Part shown: in pieces, positions 8,288 to 16,361 of the stretch
Layout: the number at the start of each line of letters is the position of its first letter
Numbering within the stretch: the first letter of the stretch is position 1
Assembly (NCBI GenBank): GCA_022511515.1
Contig: JAFLRP010000157.1
Coordinates: forward strand, 1 to 36,082
DNA length: 36,082 nt
Direction: 5' to 3'
Origin: Acutalibacter sp.
GTDB taxonomy: Bacteria > Bacillota > Clostridia > Oscillospirales > Acutalibacteraceae
Position numbers and translations under genes: made by a program
Notes under the pieces: model-generated
Told to the model about the DNA's origin: nothing
Databases searched by the model: none
What the model saw: only the letters and a program-made list of their open reading frames with translations

Positions 8288-8332
8288 GACTTTCGGAAAA
8301 CCTGAGAAAAATTTGAAGAGAGGAATTCAGTT

Positions 8333-8686
8333 ATGAGAAAGTACAATGTCAATGTAAACGGCACTGCCTATGAAGTTACCGTAGAAGAAGTCGCCGCAGG
8401 CGCCGCTCCTGTTGCCGCCCCTGCCGCTACCCCCGCCCCCGCTCCTGCCCCTGCCGCCGCACCCGCCGGCGCAGGCGAGCAGATCACTTCCCCCATGCCC
8501 GGCACGATCCTTGACGTGAAGGTCGCCGCCGGTCAGGCTGTGAAGTCCGGCGACGTGCTGATGATTTTGGAAGCCATGAAGATGGAAAACGAGATCATGG
8601 CCCCCCGCGACGGTACTGTTACCGCCGTTTCCGTTTCCAAGGGCTCCGCTGTGGAGACCGGCGCACTCCTTTGCACCATTGCCTGA
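8333..8686 (+). CDS. Biotin carboxyl carrier subunit of the Na+ pump
   Basis: A 117-residue biotinyl protein. After a short N-terminal beta region (MRKYNVNVNG) and an Ala/Pro linker (~20-48) comes a biotinyl domain (~50-117) with the classical EAMKMENE motif; the biotin attachment lysine is Lys83. It carries CO2 between the alpha carboxyltransferase and the membrane beta subunit. Here it is a separate gene rather than the C-terminus of the alpha chain. AGAGAGGAA lies upstream of the ATG, 45 bases after the gamma gene. Confidence 0.95.
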   Translation: MRKYNVNVNGTAYEVTVEEVAAGAAPVAAPAATPAPAPAPAAAPAGAGEQITSPMPGTILDVKVAAGQAVKSGDVLMILEAMKMENEIMAPRDGTVTAVSVSKGSAVETGALLCTIA

Positions 8687-8723
8687 GAAAAATCTCTATC
8701 AAAACTGTAAAGGAGTGTAATGT

Positions 8724-10025
8724 ATGGAAGCAATTCAAAATTTCCTGCAGAGCACCGGATTTTATGCCCTCGCCCAAGAGCCCCTCTCTTTGGTGATGAT
8801 TGCGATTTCCTGCGTGCTTCTGTACTTGGCTATCGTCAAGAAATTTGAGCCCCTGCTGCTCTTGCCCATCGCCTTCGGCATGCTGCTGACCAATCTGCCC
8901 GGCGCGGGAATCTACCATTCCGCCCTGTTTGACGGCGGCCACGTCCATTGGGAGATGTTCTCCTCCGGCGTTCCCGCTCTGTGCAACGACAGCAGCATTT
9001 TGGACGAGGCGGGCAACCTGCTGACAAATGTCTGTGCCCACGGGCAGGTCGTGGAACTGCTGGAGGGCAGCACCGCCACCCTGATCCATCCCATGGTCAC
9101 GGAGAGCGTAGGCCTGCTGGACGTTCTGTATCTGGGCGTCAAGCTGGGTGTGTATCCCTGCCTGATTTTCATCGGCGTCGGCGCCGGAACGGACTTTGCC
9201 CCGCTGATTGCCAATCCTAAGACCCTGCTCTTGGGCGCTGCCGCACAGGTGGGCATCTTCATCACCTTTGTGGGCGCGCGGCTGCTGGGCTTTACCGGCG
9301 CTGAGGCCGGTTCCATCGGCATCATCGGCGGCGCGGACGGCCCCACCGCCATCTATACCACCGCCCGTTTGGCTGCCCATTTGCTGGGCCCCATCGCGGT
9401 TGCGGCCTATTCTTACATGGCTCTCGTTCCGGTGATCCAGCCCCCCATCATGAAGGCACTGACCACTGCGGAAGAGCGGAAGATCAAGATGAAGCAGCTC
9501 CGCCCCGTTTCCAAGACGGAGAAGATTTTGTTCCCCATCATCATCACGATTTTCGTTTCCTTTGTCCTGCCCTCTGCCGCCCCGCTGGTGGGCTGCCTGA
9601 TGCTGGGCAACCTGATGCGTGAATGCGGCGCTGTGGAGCGTCTGAACAAGACGGTCCAGAATGAGCTGATGAATATCGTCACCATTTTCCTGGGCGTTTC
9701 CGTGGGCGCTACCGCTACGGCTGCCAATTTCCTGAATCTCCAGACTCTGGAAATTCTGGCTATGGGCGTTGTGGCCTTCGGCTTCGGCACTGCCGGCGGC
9801 GTGCTGCTGGCCAAGCTGATGAACGTGTTCAGCAAGGAAAAGGTCAACCCCTTGATCGGCTCTGCCGGTGTGTCCGCCGTTCCCATGGCGGCCCGTGTGT
9901 CTCAGGTGGTGGGTCAGAAGGAAGATCCTTCCAACTTCCTGCTGATGCACGCCATGGGCCCCAATGTGGCAGGCGTCATCGGTTCCGCCGTGGCGGCCGG
10001 CGTGCTGCTGGCCCTGTTCGGCTAA
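8724..10025 (+). CDS. oadB: Na+-translocating decarboxylase beta subunit
   Basis: A 433-residue, very hydrophobic protein: the membrane subunit that decarboxylates carboxybiotin and exports Na+. About ten membrane segments are visible. The family's ion-path motifs are present: IGVGAGTDFAPL (about residues 151-162) and IGIIGGADGPTAIYTT (~195-210), which contains the essential aspartate of the GGADGPT loop. The C-terminal SxxVSQxxGQKEDPSNFLLMHAMGPNVAG block is also intact. AAGGAG precedes the ATG. Length matches the family. Homologues are called OadB, MmdB or GcdB depending on the alpha subunit; the PYC-type alpha chain downstream favours oxaloacetate. Confidence 0.95.
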   Translation: MEAIQNFLQSTGFYALAQEPLSLVMIAISCVLLYLAIVKKFEPLLLLPIAFGMLLTNLPGAGIYHSALFDGGHVHWEMFSSGVPALCNDSSILDEAGNLLTNVCAHGQVVELLEGSTATLIHPMVTESVGLLDVLYLGVKLGVYPCLIFIGVGAGTDFAPLIANPKTLLLGAAAQVGIFITFVGARLLGFTGAEAGSIGIIGGADGPTAIYTTARLAAHLLGPIAVAAYSYMALVPVIQPPIMKALTTAEERKIKMKQLRPVSKTEKILFPIIITIFVSFVLPSAAPLVGCLMLGNLMRECGAVERLNKTVQNELMNIVTIFLGVSVGATATAANFLNLQTLEILAMGVVAFGFGTAGGVLLAKLMNVFSKEKVNPLIGSAGVSAVPMAARVSQVVGQKEDPSNFLLMHAMGPNVAGVIGSAVAAGVLLALFG

Positions 10026-10043
10026 TTCTTAGGAAAGGAAACT

Positions 10044-11495
10044 GTGCGATTTATGGCTAAAAATCCATTAAAAATAACCGATACCATCCTGCGTGACGCT
10101 CACCAGTCTCAGGCGGCCACTCGCATGAAGCTGGAGGATATGGTGCCCGCGCTGCCCATTTTGGACAGCATCGGCTACTGGTCTCTGGAATGCTGGGGCG
10201 GCGCCACCTTTGACGTGTGTATGCGGTTCCTGAACGAAGACCCCTGGGAGCGCCTGCGCACCCTGAAAAAGGGTCTGCCCAACACGAAGCTGCAAATGCT
10301 GCTCCGCGGCCAGAATCTTTTGGGCTATCGCCACTACGCCGACGACGTGGTGGAGGCTTTTGTCAAGAAATCCATCGAAAACGGTATCGACGTTGTCCGT
10401 ATTTTTGACGCCCTGAACGACCCCCGGAACGTGGAGGCGGCGGTGAAATACGTCAAGGAGTACGGCGGCTTGGCGGAGGTGGCCATCAGCTACACCGAAA
10501 GCCCCGTCCACGACGAGGAATATTTCGTCAAGCTGGCTATGGAGCTGGAAAAGATGGGCGCGGATACCATTGCCATCAAGGATATGGCGAACCTGCTCCT
10601 GCCCTATGACGCCTATTCTCTGGTAAAGAAGCTGAAGGAAAACGTGGGTGTGCCCATTCATCTGCATACCCACAACACCACCGGCACCGGCGATATGACC
10701 AACCTCATGGCCGCTCAGGCCGGCGTGGATATCGTGGACTGCGCCCTGAGTCCCTTGGCAAACGGTACGGCCCAGCCCGCTACGGAATCTTTGGTGGCCA
10801 CGCTACAGGGCACCAGCCGCGACACCGGACTGGATCTTGAGAAGCTTTCCGAAGCTGCCGCCCATTTCCGCAAGGTGGCGGAAAAGCTGGAAATCAACCC
10901 CAAGGTGCTGAAGGTGGATACCAACACCCTGCTGTATCAGGTGCCCGGCGGCATGCTTTCCAACCTGATCTCTCAGTTGAAGCAGGCCAACGCCGAGGAC
11001 AAATACTACGACGTGCTGGCAGAAGTGCCCCGGGTCCGCGAGGACTTCGGCTATCCCCCGCTGGTGACCCCCACCAGCCAGATCGTGGGCTCTCAGGCGG
11101 TGCTGAACGTGCTGTCCGGCGACCGTTACAAGATGATCACCAAGGAGTCCAAAGGTCTGCTGCGCGGCGAGTACGGCCAACTGCCCGGAACGGTCAACGA
11201 GGAAGTACGGAAGAAGGCCATCGGCGACGCCGAGGTCATCACCTGCCGTCCCGCCGACCTGCTGGAGCCGGAAATGGAAAAACTCCGTGCGGAAAGCAAG
11301 GAAAAGGGTCTGGGCAACTGCGAGGAAGACGTGCTGAGTCTCGCCCTGTTCCCCCAGGTGGCAGAGAAATTCCTGAAGTGGCGCGACGGCGACCACAGCG
11401 AGGAAGCCGCACCAGCATCTCCTGCCCTTGCGAAAGCAGATGACAATTCTCCGCGCACCTTGGTTGTAGATGACCTGACCGGCGGAAATTTTTGA
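10044..11495 (+). CDS. oadA: Oxaloacetate decarboxylase alpha subunit (carboxyltransferase, no biotin domain)
   Basis: Transfers CO2 from oxaloacetate to biotin, giving pyruvate. The pyruvate-carboxylase-type TIM-barrel is clear: KITDTILRDAHQS at the N-terminus (metal-binding Asp), LRGQNLLGY (~90), RIFDALND (~116), the catalytic lysine in AIKDMANL (~175), HLHTHNTTG (~203, metal His pair) and the conserved C-terminal helices. It is 483 residues and ends with a short Ala/Pro tail, so the usual fused biotinyl domain is missing and is supplied by the gene at 8333. Two starts are possible: GTG 10044, about 5 bases after AGGAAAGG, and ATG 10053, whose product MAKNPLK looks like typical family starts. 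Pyruvate carboxylase subunit B is the main alternative, but the linked OadB/OadG genes argue for the sodium pump. Confidence 0.93.
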   Translation: MRFMAKNPLKITDTILRDAHQSQAATRMKLEDMVPALPILDSIGYWSLECWGGATFDVCMRFLNEDPWERLRTLKKGLPNTKLQMLLRGQNLLGYRHYADDVVEAFVKKSIENGIDVVRIFDALNDPRNVEAAVKYVKEYGGLAEVAISYTESPVHDEEYFVKLAMELEKMGADTIAIKDMANLLLPYDAYSLVKKLKENVGVPIHLHTHNTTGTGDMTNLMAAQAGVDIVDCALSPLANGTAQPATESLVATLQGTSRDTGLDLEKLSEAAAHFRKVAEKLEINPKVLKVDTNTLLYQVPGGMLSNLISQLKQANAEDKYYDVLAEVPRVREDFGYPPLVTPTSQIVGSQAVLNVLSGDRYKMITKESKGLLRGEYGQLPGTVNEEVRKKAIGDAEVITCRPADLLEPEMEKLRAESKEKGLGNCEEDVLSLALFPQVAEKFLKWRDGDHSEEAAPASPALAKADDNSPRTLVVDDLTGGNF

Positions 11496-11536
11496 CCTTT
11501 GCCCGATCGAACTGATCTAAGAACGTAACATTGCGA

Positions 11537-11569
11537 TCCCCCGAACTTTTGCGGTTCGGGGGATTTTTT
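11537..11569 (+). terminator. Terminator of the oxaloacetate decarboxylase operon
   Basis: A perfect 10-bp inverted repeat (TCCCCCGAAC at 11537-11546 with its complement at 11554-11563) is followed by six T residues, about 40 bases after the oadA stop. Confidence 0.88.
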
Positions 11570-11600
11570 GCTTTGCTTGACTGAACCGGGCAAAAACAGG

Positions 11601-11639
11601 AAAAACCCCCGAACCTACACAGGTCCGAGGGAGTTTTTT
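11601..11639. terminator. Bidirectional terminator between oadA and luxS
   Basis: An imperfect stem (arms 11606-11616 and 11621-11631, two mismatches) is flanked by AAAAA on the left and TTTTTT on the right, so it can end transcription from both sides. It lies 12 bases beyond the luxS stop and is likely the luxS terminator. Confidence 0.7.
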
Positions 11640-11650
11640 GCGGCACAAAA

Positions 11651-12118
11651 TTATTCCGGATAGACAAAGTGTTTCTCATGGAGCAGTGAATCCCGATACT
11701 TTCTGATATAGTATTGGGCCATATTCAAATTCTGTTCGGAATAATTACCGCACTGTTCCGGCGCGGCTCCGGGGATCTCCCCCTGAAAAGCGATGATAAA
11801 ATCGCACAGCTCCAGAACGAGATCGTAAATGTCCTCAGAATTCAGGTCGCCGAACATCACCAGATAACAGCCTGTGCGGCACCCCATAGGCCCAAAATAA
11901 ACGATCTCCTCTTTTCTCAGGCTGTTGCGCAAATAGGTAGCGCCCAAATGCTCGATGGTGTGCAGCGCCGGCATATCGATGACCGGCTCCCGATTGGGGG
12001 CAGTGATCCTCAGGTCAAACGTCGTAACGGTACAGCCGTCCCGTTTATCTCGTCTTGAGACATACAGGCCGGGCAGCAACGATAAATGATTGATGGTAAA
12101 GCTGGCGATCCGTTCCAT
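11651..12118 (-). CDS. luxS: S-ribosylhomocysteine lyase (AI-2 synthase)
   Basis: Cleaves S-ribosylhomocysteine to homocysteine and DPD, the precursor of the AI-2 signal, as part of the activated methyl cycle. The 155-residue product has all catalytic features: the HTIEH zinc motif (His53 and His57, with Glu56), GPMGCRTGCY with catalytic Cys84, and zinc ligand Cys123 in QCGNY. I place the start at 12118 (MERIASF), not at the upstream in-frame ATG 12139, because GGAGGG lies 8 bases before it on the minus strand and known LuxS proteins begin here. The upstream acetyltransferase ends only 17 bases before this start, so luxS is the last gene of a three-gene minus-strand operon. Its biochemical partner, the SAH nucleosidase, is encoded nearby on the opposite strand at 14973. 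Confidence 0.97.
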   Translation of the reverse strand: MERIASFTINHLSLLPGLYVSRRDKRDGCTVTTFDLRITAPNREPVIDMPALHTIEHLGATYLRNSLRKEEIVYFGPMGCRTGCYLVMFGDLNSEDIYDLVLELCDFIIAFQGEIPGAAPEQCGNYSEQNLNMAQYYIRKYRDSLLHEKHFVYPE

Positions 12119-12135
12119 TTTGTTACCCTCCGGTT

Positions 12136-12711
12136 TCATTTTTTGCCGTTTTCCGCCGGTTGAGCGTCCGGTAGATATTCCATGAGCCAGCAGTCTACCA
12201 GTTCCCCGTCGTGGAGCTCGTGAGCAGGCAGGAATTTGATTTTCCGAAAGCCGCAGGCTTCATAGCAGCGGATGGCTCTGGGATTGTCTGCGTGGGGGTC
12301 GAGGATGACAGCCTCCGCGCCCTCCTCCTTGACCAGATGGTCTAAAAGAAGACGGATAAAAGCTCTGCCCAGCTTTCTATTGCGGTATTCCGGTTCGCCG
12401 ATAAACTGATCGATGCCGAAGCCCGCCCGCTCCGGGTGAGGATATTCGTATTCCTCACAGGCTTCCCCGTCCAGTTTCAATACTTGCAAATACCCGATGG
12501 GTTTGCCCTGATCGGTGACGATACAGCGGCGCAAAAGCGGCTCCTCTGTGAAAAAATCTTCCTGAATCCGTTGTGCGGTAAAGACCTCATGCTCCCCTTC
12601 CCAGTATTTCAGGTTTTCCGGGTCGGTCAGCCATTTCAGCAGCAGGGGAGCGTCCTCAGGAGAAAGCGGGCGCAGCGCCACATCGCCATCAGAAAGAAAT
12701 AACGGCTGCAT
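12136..12711 (-). CDS. AAC(6')-Ie/Im-like aminoglycoside-type N-acetyltransferase
   Basis: A 191-residue GNAT enzyme that closely follows the acetyltransferase half of the enterococcal/staphylococcal AAC(6')-APH(2'') enzyme as I remember it. Shared segments include PLLLKWLTD near residue 24, GIDQFIGEPEY near ~95, AVILDPHADNPRAIRCYEACGF near ~140, and a C-terminal ELHDGELVDCWLMEY. No phosphotransferase half is attached. GNAT chemistry is secure and the AAC(6') branch is likely; whether it acts on aminoglycosides in vivo is not known, as many chromosomal relatives have other substrates. The start ATG follows the SDR stop by one base, and the stop lies just before the luxS start, so it is the middle gene of the SDR-AAC-luxS operon. 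Confidence 0.85.
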   Translation of the reverse strand: MQPLFLSDGDVALRPLSPEDAPLLLKWLTDPENLKYWEGEHEVFTAQRIQEDFFTEEPLLRRCIVTDQGKPIGYLQVLKLDGEACEEYEYPHPERAGFGIDQFIGEPEYRNRKLGRAFIRLLLDHLVKEEGAEAVILDPHADNPRAIRCYEACGFRKIKFLPAHELHDGELVDCWLMEYLPDAQPAENGKK

Positions 12712-12712
12712 C

Positions 12713-13474
12713 TCAAATCTCCGTAAACTGCATCAGGAAGCCGTGGGGGACAATCTTACTCAAGACGTGGTAGAACTTGTAGAGAAAGCCTTTGGTGTAC
12801 ACCATTTTGCCCCGCTTGGCAGCCCGGAGAGAGCCCACCGCCACTGCTTGGGGGGACACTCTGGGCAGCTTGTCGATGAGCCGGGATTTTCCCTCGGTGA
12901 CGTTTGCCACCTGCCAGAATTCCGTATCCATGGGGCCGGGGCAAACAGCCGTCACCTTGATGCCCCGAGGGGCAAGCTCGCTGTGGAGCGCCTTGGAGAG
13001 CGCCAGCACATAGGCCTTTGTGGCGCAGTACACGGACATTCTGGGAGTGGGGGCAAAGGCAGCGATGGATGCGATGTTCAGCACCAAGCTGTCGTCCAGC
13101 ATATAGGGCAGGCAAAGGCGCAGAAGACCTGTGAGCGCCCGGCAGTTCAGGTCGATCATACCCAACTGTGCCTCGTGGTTGGAGGAGAAAAAGTCCGATC
13201 CCTTGCCGTATCCGGCGTTGTTGATCAGCACCTTGATCTCCGGGTTATTTTCTTTGAGAAGCTGCTCGAAGATGGGCAGGCTCTCCGGCTTTGTCAGGTC
13301 CAGAGAAATGGCGGCGATGGTCTTGTCGGGATGCTCCTCGGCGATTTCCTTCAAAAGGTCTTTCCGGCGGGCAACGAGCCAAAACACGTCCACCGTGGGG
13401 TATTGGGCGATGATGGCGTTGATGTACTCTTTTCCCAGTCCGCTGGAAGCGCCGGTGATGACTGCTGTGATCAT
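12713..13474 (-). CDS. Short-chain dehydrogenase/reductase (SDR)
   Basis: A 253-residue classical SDR, probably NAD(P)-dependent, of unknown substrate. The Rossmann glycine motif TGASSGLG is at residues 8-15, the NNAGYG segment near 88, the catalytic Ser region (LNIASIAAF) near 135, and YCATK (Tyr/Lys) near 153. The downstream CPGPMDTEFW matches the usual PG motif. It resembles YqjQ/DltE-like SDRs, with a hydrophobic, basic C-terminal region (KFYHVLSKIVPHGFLMQF). It is the first gene of the minus-strand operon and is preceded by a good promoter (13527-13555). Confidence 0.92.
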   Translation of the reverse strand: MITAVITGASSGLGKEYINAIIAQYPTVDVFWLVARRKDLLKEIAEEHPDKTIAAISLDLTKPESLPIFEQLLKENNPEIKVLINNAGYGKGSDFFSSNHEAQLGMIDLNCRALTGLLRLCLPYMLDDSLVLNIASIAAFAPTPRMSVYCATKAYVLALSKALHSELAPRGIKVTAVCPGPMDTEFWQVANVTEGKSRLIDKLPRVSPQAVAVGSLRAAKRGKMVYTKGFLYKFYHVLSKIVPHGFLMQFTEI

Positions 13475-13526
13475 ATCCGTTTGCCAGTCCTTTCTTGGCG
13501 GCGACGCAATTCGCCTGTTTTTCTCA

Positions 13527-13555
13527 ATTTTACGCTATTTTTATCAGATATGCAA
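13527..13555 (-). promoter_or_regulatory. Promoter of the SDR-AAC-luxS operon
   Basis: On the minus strand: TTGCAT (13550-13555), 17-base spacer, TAAAAT (13527-13532). It predicts a start near 13520 and a leader of about 45 bases. Confidence 0.75.
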
Positions 13556-13591
13556 GACGGCGGATTCAAAAACTGCAAAAAGCTTTTCTCA

Positions 13592-13620
13592 TTGCACTTT
13601 TTCGGCTGAGGTACTATAAT
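13592..13620 (+). promoter_or_regulatory. Promoter of the YcxB-like membrane protein gene
   Basis: TTGCAC (13592-13597), 17-base spacer, perfect TATAAT (13615-13620). It is divergent from the SDR operon promoter, 37 bases between the two -35 boxes. Confidence 0.85.
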
Positions 13621-13653
13621 AGAGGAAGAATTTCAGCAAAAAGGACGGATTAT

Positions 13654-14952
13654 ATGAAACGAAACCATGTTTTTGCGCTGTTTACGGCGCTTTTGCTCTG
13701 CACTGCTCTTCTGCCGGTTTCTGCTTTTGCGGAAACGAGTGCAAGAATCTGGGAAGGGGAGGATTTCAGAATCACCTTGCCGGAAGAGGTCATTTACTCC
13801 TTTTCCCCAGAGGTGAGCTTCGACGACCCCTCCTGGGTGCAGGCGGGCATCGGCGACCCGGTATCCTTTTTGGAGGAGTACAAGGAAATGGGGGTTATCG
13901 CCGATTTCTACTCCGAGGGCAGAGCGGAAAATGTCCGGGTGCTCACGAACTCCAACAACGGCACCCAGAAAATGTACGACATGAAGGACCTGACCGAGGA
14001 AGAGCGGCAGGACTTTTTGAGCGGCGTGGACAGCGACAACGAAGAAGTCACGCTGGAAAAGGGTTTCACTGAGATCAACGGGCAGCCCTTCTACCGCATC
14101 CGAATTGACAACGCGGCCGCCGTGGGAGAGGCCCACGAGCTGCAATACGGCACTGTCATCAACGGTCACACTCTGACCGTGCTGGTCATCAGTGACACGG
14201 AACTGACAGCGGCACAGGAAGCTTTGGTGGAAAAAATTGCCAAAGGGGTGGAGATCACTCAGCGTGTACCCAAGCCCGAGCCTGATCCGCTCAACATGGT
14301 CATGCTTTTGGGAATGATAGCCGTTTTGGTAGCGATCGTGGCAGCGCCTATTGTCTACATCCCCCTTCGCAATCGGCGGGACAAGCGGGAGAAGGCGAAA
14401 GCGGCGGAGCAGATCAGCCAGTACCGCCAGACCCACACCGACGAAAACAGCTACGGCGAGGTGCGGTTTGTCAACGAGACGGACTGTACCAGAGAAGCGG
14501 TACGGGATTTCAGCCGCTATCACGCCTACGGAAAAAAACTCCCCGCCCTGTTGCTGGAGGGCGCGCTTTGCGCCTTGGTGCTGGCGGCGTCCTTCCTGCT
14601 GGAGACCACCTGGTGGATCAAGGTGATCGCGGTGGGCGTGACCTTCTATTTCGGTTATCGTGCGGTCAGTATGCCCGGCAATATCGAGAAGATCCAGCAA
14701 AAGGTGTTCGGCCGCGGAGTATCCTCCACCGCCCGCTATACCTTCTTTGAGGAGGGCTTCCGGGTGGCGGGCATTCAATCTGCCAGCGTGTTCCCCTACT
14801 TCCAGATCGCAGCCGTCAAGCGGCATGGGCATTACCTGTATCTGTATTACGGTCCTGACAACGCCTATCTCATTGACCAGTACGGCTTCTCGCTTGGAAG
14901 CTTTGAGGAGTTTTCGGCTTTTATTGCCGAAAAAACGCAAAAGACGAAGTGA
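13654..14952 (+). CDS. Exported membrane protein with C-terminal YcxB-like domain
   Basis: A 432-residue protein of unknown function. A signal peptide (residues 1-24, ending in AFAET) is followed by an extracytoplasmic domain of about 190 residues, a membrane helix near ~212-235, a charged cytoplasmic stretch, and two further hydrophobic segments (about residues 302-330). The last ~85 residues (ARYTFFEEGF...YFQIAAVKRHGHYLYLYY...GFSLGSFEEF) match the YcxB-like soluble domain. The start at 13654 is chosen over upstream in-frame codons because of the AAAAGGACGG site, the signal peptide that follows and the promoter 34 bases upstream. Its stop is 20 bases before the SAH nucleosidase start. Confidence 0.82.
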   Translation: MKRNHVFALFTALLLCTALLPVSAFAETSARIWEGEDFRITLPEEVIYSFSPEVSFDDPSWVQAGIGDPVSFLEEYKEMGVIADFYSEGRAENVRVLTNSNNGTQKMYDMKDLTEEERQDFLSGVDSDNEEVTLEKGFTEINGQPFYRIRIDNAAAVGEAHELQYGTVINGHTLTVLVISDTELTAAQEALVEKIAKGVEITQRVPKPEPDPLNMVMLLGMIAVLVAIVAAPIVYIPLRNRRDKREKAKAAEQISQYRQTHTDENSYGEVRFVNETDCTREAVRDFSRYHAYGKKLPALLLEGALCALVLAASFLLETTWWIKVIAVGVTFYFGYRAVSMPGNIEKIQQKVFGRGVSSTARYTFFEEGFRVAGIQSASVFPYFQIAAVKRHGHYLYLYYGPDNAYLIDQYGFSLGSFEEFSAFIAEKTQKTK

Positions 14953-14972
14953 GTCAAATGGAGGTGAAAACA

Positions 14973-15683
14973 ATGCAGCAGCCTATTGGCATCGTAGCCG
15001 CTATGCGGGTAGAAATGGAAGCCATTCTGGAAGCGGCGGAGCAGGTCGCTTCTCAGGAGTACACCTCCATGACCTTTTACGAAGGCACTCTTTCCGGCGT
15101 GCCCTTTGTGGCCGCCCAGTGCTCCCCGGGCAAGGTGAATTCCGCTCTCTGCGCCCAGGTCATGGCGGATTTTTACCATCCCCGGATGATTTTGAACATC
15201 GGCGTGGCAGGGGGCATCGGTAAGGACGTAAAAATCGGCGATGTGGTCATCGCCACCGCCTGCGTGCAGTACGATTTTGACGGCACTGCCGGAGGAAACC
15301 TCCGATTAGGAGAACTTGAAATGCCCCCCGACGACAGGAAAATGCGGGAATTTCCCTGCGACCCGGAGATTTCCGGGAAGCTCGCCGACGCGGCGGAGCA
15401 ATTATACGGTCACGCCCACCGGGGCATGATCGCCACCGGGGACAGATTTGTGGCCGACCCGGCTTTCGGCAAATGGCTGAATGAGACTTTCGGCGCGCTG
15501 GCCTGTGAGATGGAAGGGGCTTCCACCGCCCATGCCTGTTACTTAAACAAGATCCCCTGCGCCGTGCTCCGGACCATCTCCGACAACGGCAACGACAACG
15601 CCACCGTGGATTTCCCCGCCTTTGCCCGGGAATCCGCCCATAAAGCCCAGCAGCTTCTGGCAAATGTTATCGGTACATTGTAA
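14973..15683 (+). CDS. mtnN: 5'-methylthioadenosine/S-adenosylhomocysteine nucleosidase
   Basis: Hydrolyses SAH and MTA to release adenine; the SAH product S-ribosylhomocysteine is the LuxS substrate. The 236-residue protein shows IGIVAAMRVEME at the N-terminus (catalytic Glu), NIGVAGGI, CEMEGAST (ribose-binding Glu) and ISDNGND (catalytic Asp). Length is standard. I choose ATG 14973 rather than in-frame 14949, because GGAGGTG lies just upstream and the family begins here. It is probably co-transcribed with the YcxB-like gene. Also called pfs. It sits 2.9 kb from luxS, on the opposite strand. Confidence 0.97.
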   Translation: MQQPIGIVAAMRVEMEAILEAAEQVASQEYTSMTFYEGTLSGVPFVAAQCSPGKVNSALCAQVMADFYHPRMILNIGVAGGIGKDVKIGDVVIATACVQYDFDGTAGGNLRLGELEMPPDDRKMREFPCDPEISGKLADAAEQLYGHAHRGMIATGDRFVADPAFGKWLNETFGALACEMEGASTAHACYLNKIPCAVLRTISDNGNDNATVDFPAFARESAHKAQQLLANVIGTL

Positions 15684-15702
15684 AAAGCGGGAGGAAACGC
15701 AA

Positions 15703-15728
15703 AAAGGGAGGGCATCTGCCCTCCCTTT
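15703..15728. terminator. Bidirectional terminator between mtnN and lexA
   Basis: A perfect 12-bp inverted repeat (AAAGGGAGGGCA with its complement) with a two-base centre (TC) lies between the converging mtnN and lexA genes. A and T flanks make it usable on both strands. Confidence 0.88.
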
Positions 15729-15740
15729 ATTATCGAAAAA

Positions 15741-16322
15741 TTACAGATACCGCAGCACGGCAATGACCTTACCGAGAAGAAAAACATTGTCGGAATAGAT
15801 GGGCTCGAAATCCGGGTTCTCCGGCTGCAGGCGCACCCGGTTTTCCTCCCGGAAAAACCGCTTGACCGTGGCCTCGTCGTCGATCATGGCCACCACGATA
15901 TCGCCGTTCTCTGCGGCGGGCGTCTGCTCTGCCACTACGTAGTCGCCGTCCAGAATGCCGGCGTCTCGCATGCTCAGTCCGCTGACGTGCAAAGCGAACA
16001 GCGCTTTTCCCTCCTTTTGGGGGAAGGGCAGGTAGCCCTCGATGTCCTCCACCGCCAAAATGGGCTGCCCGGCAGTGACCTTGCCCATGATGGGCACCTG
16101 CACGGCGGCGGTGCTGCCCTCAATGCGGATGGAGCGGTTCAGCCCGGCGTCTCTGGAAATGTAGCCCAGCTTTTCCAGAGTTTTCAGGTGGGCGTGAACG
16201 GTGGACGTGGAGTGAAGCCCGGTGGCGGCGCAAATTTCCCGCACGGTAGGGGGAACGCCCTTGGGCGCCTCCTTGACCAGGAAGTCATATACTTTCTGTT
16301 GGCTCTTTGTCAGACCTGCCAT
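15741..16322 (-). CDS. lexA: LexA repressor
   Basis: SOS-response repressor; it binds operators of DNA-damage genes and self-cleaves when RecA is activated. The 193-residue product has the winged-helix DNA-binding domain (about 1-65; PPTVREICAATGLHSTSTVHAHLKTL is the recognition region). The cleavage site Ala84-Gly85 lies in KVTAG, with catalytic Ser117 in SGLSMRDAGI and Lys154 in ATVKRFF, so self-cleavage should be intact. I place the start at ATG 16322, with GGGAGG 6-7 bases upstream on the minus strand, rather than at the upstream ATG 16337. An operator overlapping the -35 box (16387-16402) suggests autoregulation. Confidence 0.96.
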   Translation of the reverse strand: MAGLTKSQQKVYDFLVKEAPKGVPPTVREICAATGLHSTSTVHAHLKTLEKLGYISRDAGLNRSIRIEGSTAAVQVPIMGKVTAGQPILAVEDIEGYLPFPQKEGKALFALHVSGLSMRDAGILDGDYVVAEQTPAAENGDIVVAMIDDEATVKRFFREENRVRLQPENPDFEPIYSDNVFLLGKVIAVLRYL

Positions 16323-16361
16323 AGGGGTTCCTCCCATTTAGAATGCATTATAGTTATCATT

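Noticed and set aside
8619..9950. 443-codon minus-strand open frame opposite oadB
   Set aside because: Its His/Gln-rich composition is the reverse reading of a hydrophobic membrane protein with high GC at third positions; the plus-strand OadB is certain.
7991..11495. Methylmalonyl-CoA or glutaconyl-CoA decarboxylase instead of oxaloacetate decarboxylase
   Set aside because: Those enzymes have a crotonase-type alpha subunit; the alpha chain here is the pyruvate-carboxylase type (DTILRDAHQS, HLHTHN).
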